This document shows positions 63,870 to 64,000 of a stretch of DNA of 64,000 nt, piece by piece. Positions within the stretch are counted from its first letter, which is position 1; every line of letters begins with the position of its first letter. The stretch spans positions 24,940 through 88,939 of the forward strand of contig JAJDEU010000035.1 in the NCBI GenBank assembly GCA_029259635.1. The letters are read 5' to 3'. The position numbers and the translations under genes are program-made. The stretch comes from Planctomycetota bacterium. GTDB lineage: Bacteria > Planctomycetota > UBA1135 > GCA-002686595. The notes beneath the pieces are model-generated. The model had not been told where the DNA came from, did not search any database, and saw only the letters and a program-made list of their open reading frames with translations.

Positions 63870-64000
63870 GTGGCAAAAGTCATTCGCCCCACGAGCGGCG
63901 TCCTTCCGGCCAGCTCGGCACCCAAAAGCCTCGCTGAATCTACGGATTCAGCTACGTTCCCGCGCACCGGCCTGACCAAAAATCCGCTGCTCATGGAACG
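63870..64000 (+). CDS. Start of an unidentified gene (cut by window edge)
   Basis: GTG at 63870, six bases after the radical SAM stop, opens a frame of 43 codons that runs off the window. The visible part is Ser/Pro/Thr-rich (VIRPTSGVLPASSAPK) without a recognisable domain. No good ribosome site is seen, so both start and existence are tentative; position suggests continuation of the LPS-linked operon. Confidence 0.4.
   Translation, partial: MAKVIRPTSGVLPASSAPKSLAESTDSATFPRTGLTKNPLLME

Noticed and set aside
1..64000. CRISPR arrays, insertion sequences, prophage genes, tRNA or rRNA genes
   Set aside because: No direct-repeat array, transposase, integrase or phage structural gene, and no tRNA-like cloverleaf or rRNA stretch was found on reading both strands.

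Overview
GC-rich bacterial DNA, almost fully coding, from a diderm organism that makes lipopolysaccharide: lpxK, an LpxL-type acyltransferase, hldD and hldE are all present. The set of four sulfatase-like lipoproteins, a Tat-exported Gfo/Idh/MocA oxidoreductase, membrane glycosyltransferases fused to TPR repeats, an FG-GAP/VCBS secreted protein, the MoxR/DUF58/DUF4129/DUF4350 cluster and a short RpoZ-like omega subunit points to Planctomycetota or a close relative. This is inference from gene content; no rRNA or tRNA gene was seen to confirm it.

Layout. 1-1242 (-) is the N-terminal part of a membrane-anchored protein with carboxypeptidase-regulatory-like repeats. 1492-7237 (+) is a translationally coupled propionyl-CoA operon (methylmalonyl-CoA mutase catalytic subunit, epimerase, carboxylase beta, biotin carboxylase, biotin carrier), closed by a strong hairpin. 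7301-10354 (-) is a GT-C/TPR fusion. 10557-12376 (+) is a DapE-like peptidase overlapping dapD, then an ApbE lipoprotein. 13527-20499 holds a Gfo/Idh/MocA oxidoreductase, an unrecognised lipoprotein with many x-[FWL]-P-[LFI] repeats, an SGNH-like protein and transketolase. 20711-25783 (-) holds a sulfatase-like lipoprotein and a fadI-fadJ pair for fatty-acid beta-oxidation. 26354-27511 (+) is a patatin-ferredoxin fusion.

27599-34828 is the MoxR-DUF58 neighbourhood with SpoIIM and RDD membrane proteins. 34841-40408 carries a site-2 protease, an aldehyde:ferredoxin oxidoreductase fused to a MoaD/ThiS-like domain ending in Gly-Gly, a dolichol-phosphate-mannose-synthase-like enzyme, a GT9 glycosyltransferase and a small membrane protein. 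40409-41004 is non-coding and rich in inverted repeats; a VCBS-repeat secreted protein and a textbook terminator follow. 43334-49853 (+) is an apparent operon: sulfatase-like lipoprotein, radical SAM/SPASM-like enzyme, GT2 and GT-C/TPR. 49868-54280 has a tandem parvulin-type chaperone, a degenerate receiver-like protein, a HAD-kinase fusion and an rpoZ-like gene. 54468-64000 (+) is an envelope region: two sulfatase-like lipoproteins, lpxK, lpxL-type, hldD, hldE, a B12-binding radical SAM protein and the start of another gene.

How they fit together. The first operon converts propionyl-CoA to succinyl-CoA, and fadI/fadJ may supply propionyl-CoA from odd-chain fatty acids. Much of the rest builds or modifies the envelope. 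The points most worth a second look are the AOR-MoaD fusion, the patatin-ferredoxin fusion with an Asp in place of a cluster cysteine, the repeat lipoprotein, and four sulfatase-fold lipoproteins that all carry Thr where sulfatases carry the formylglycine precursor.
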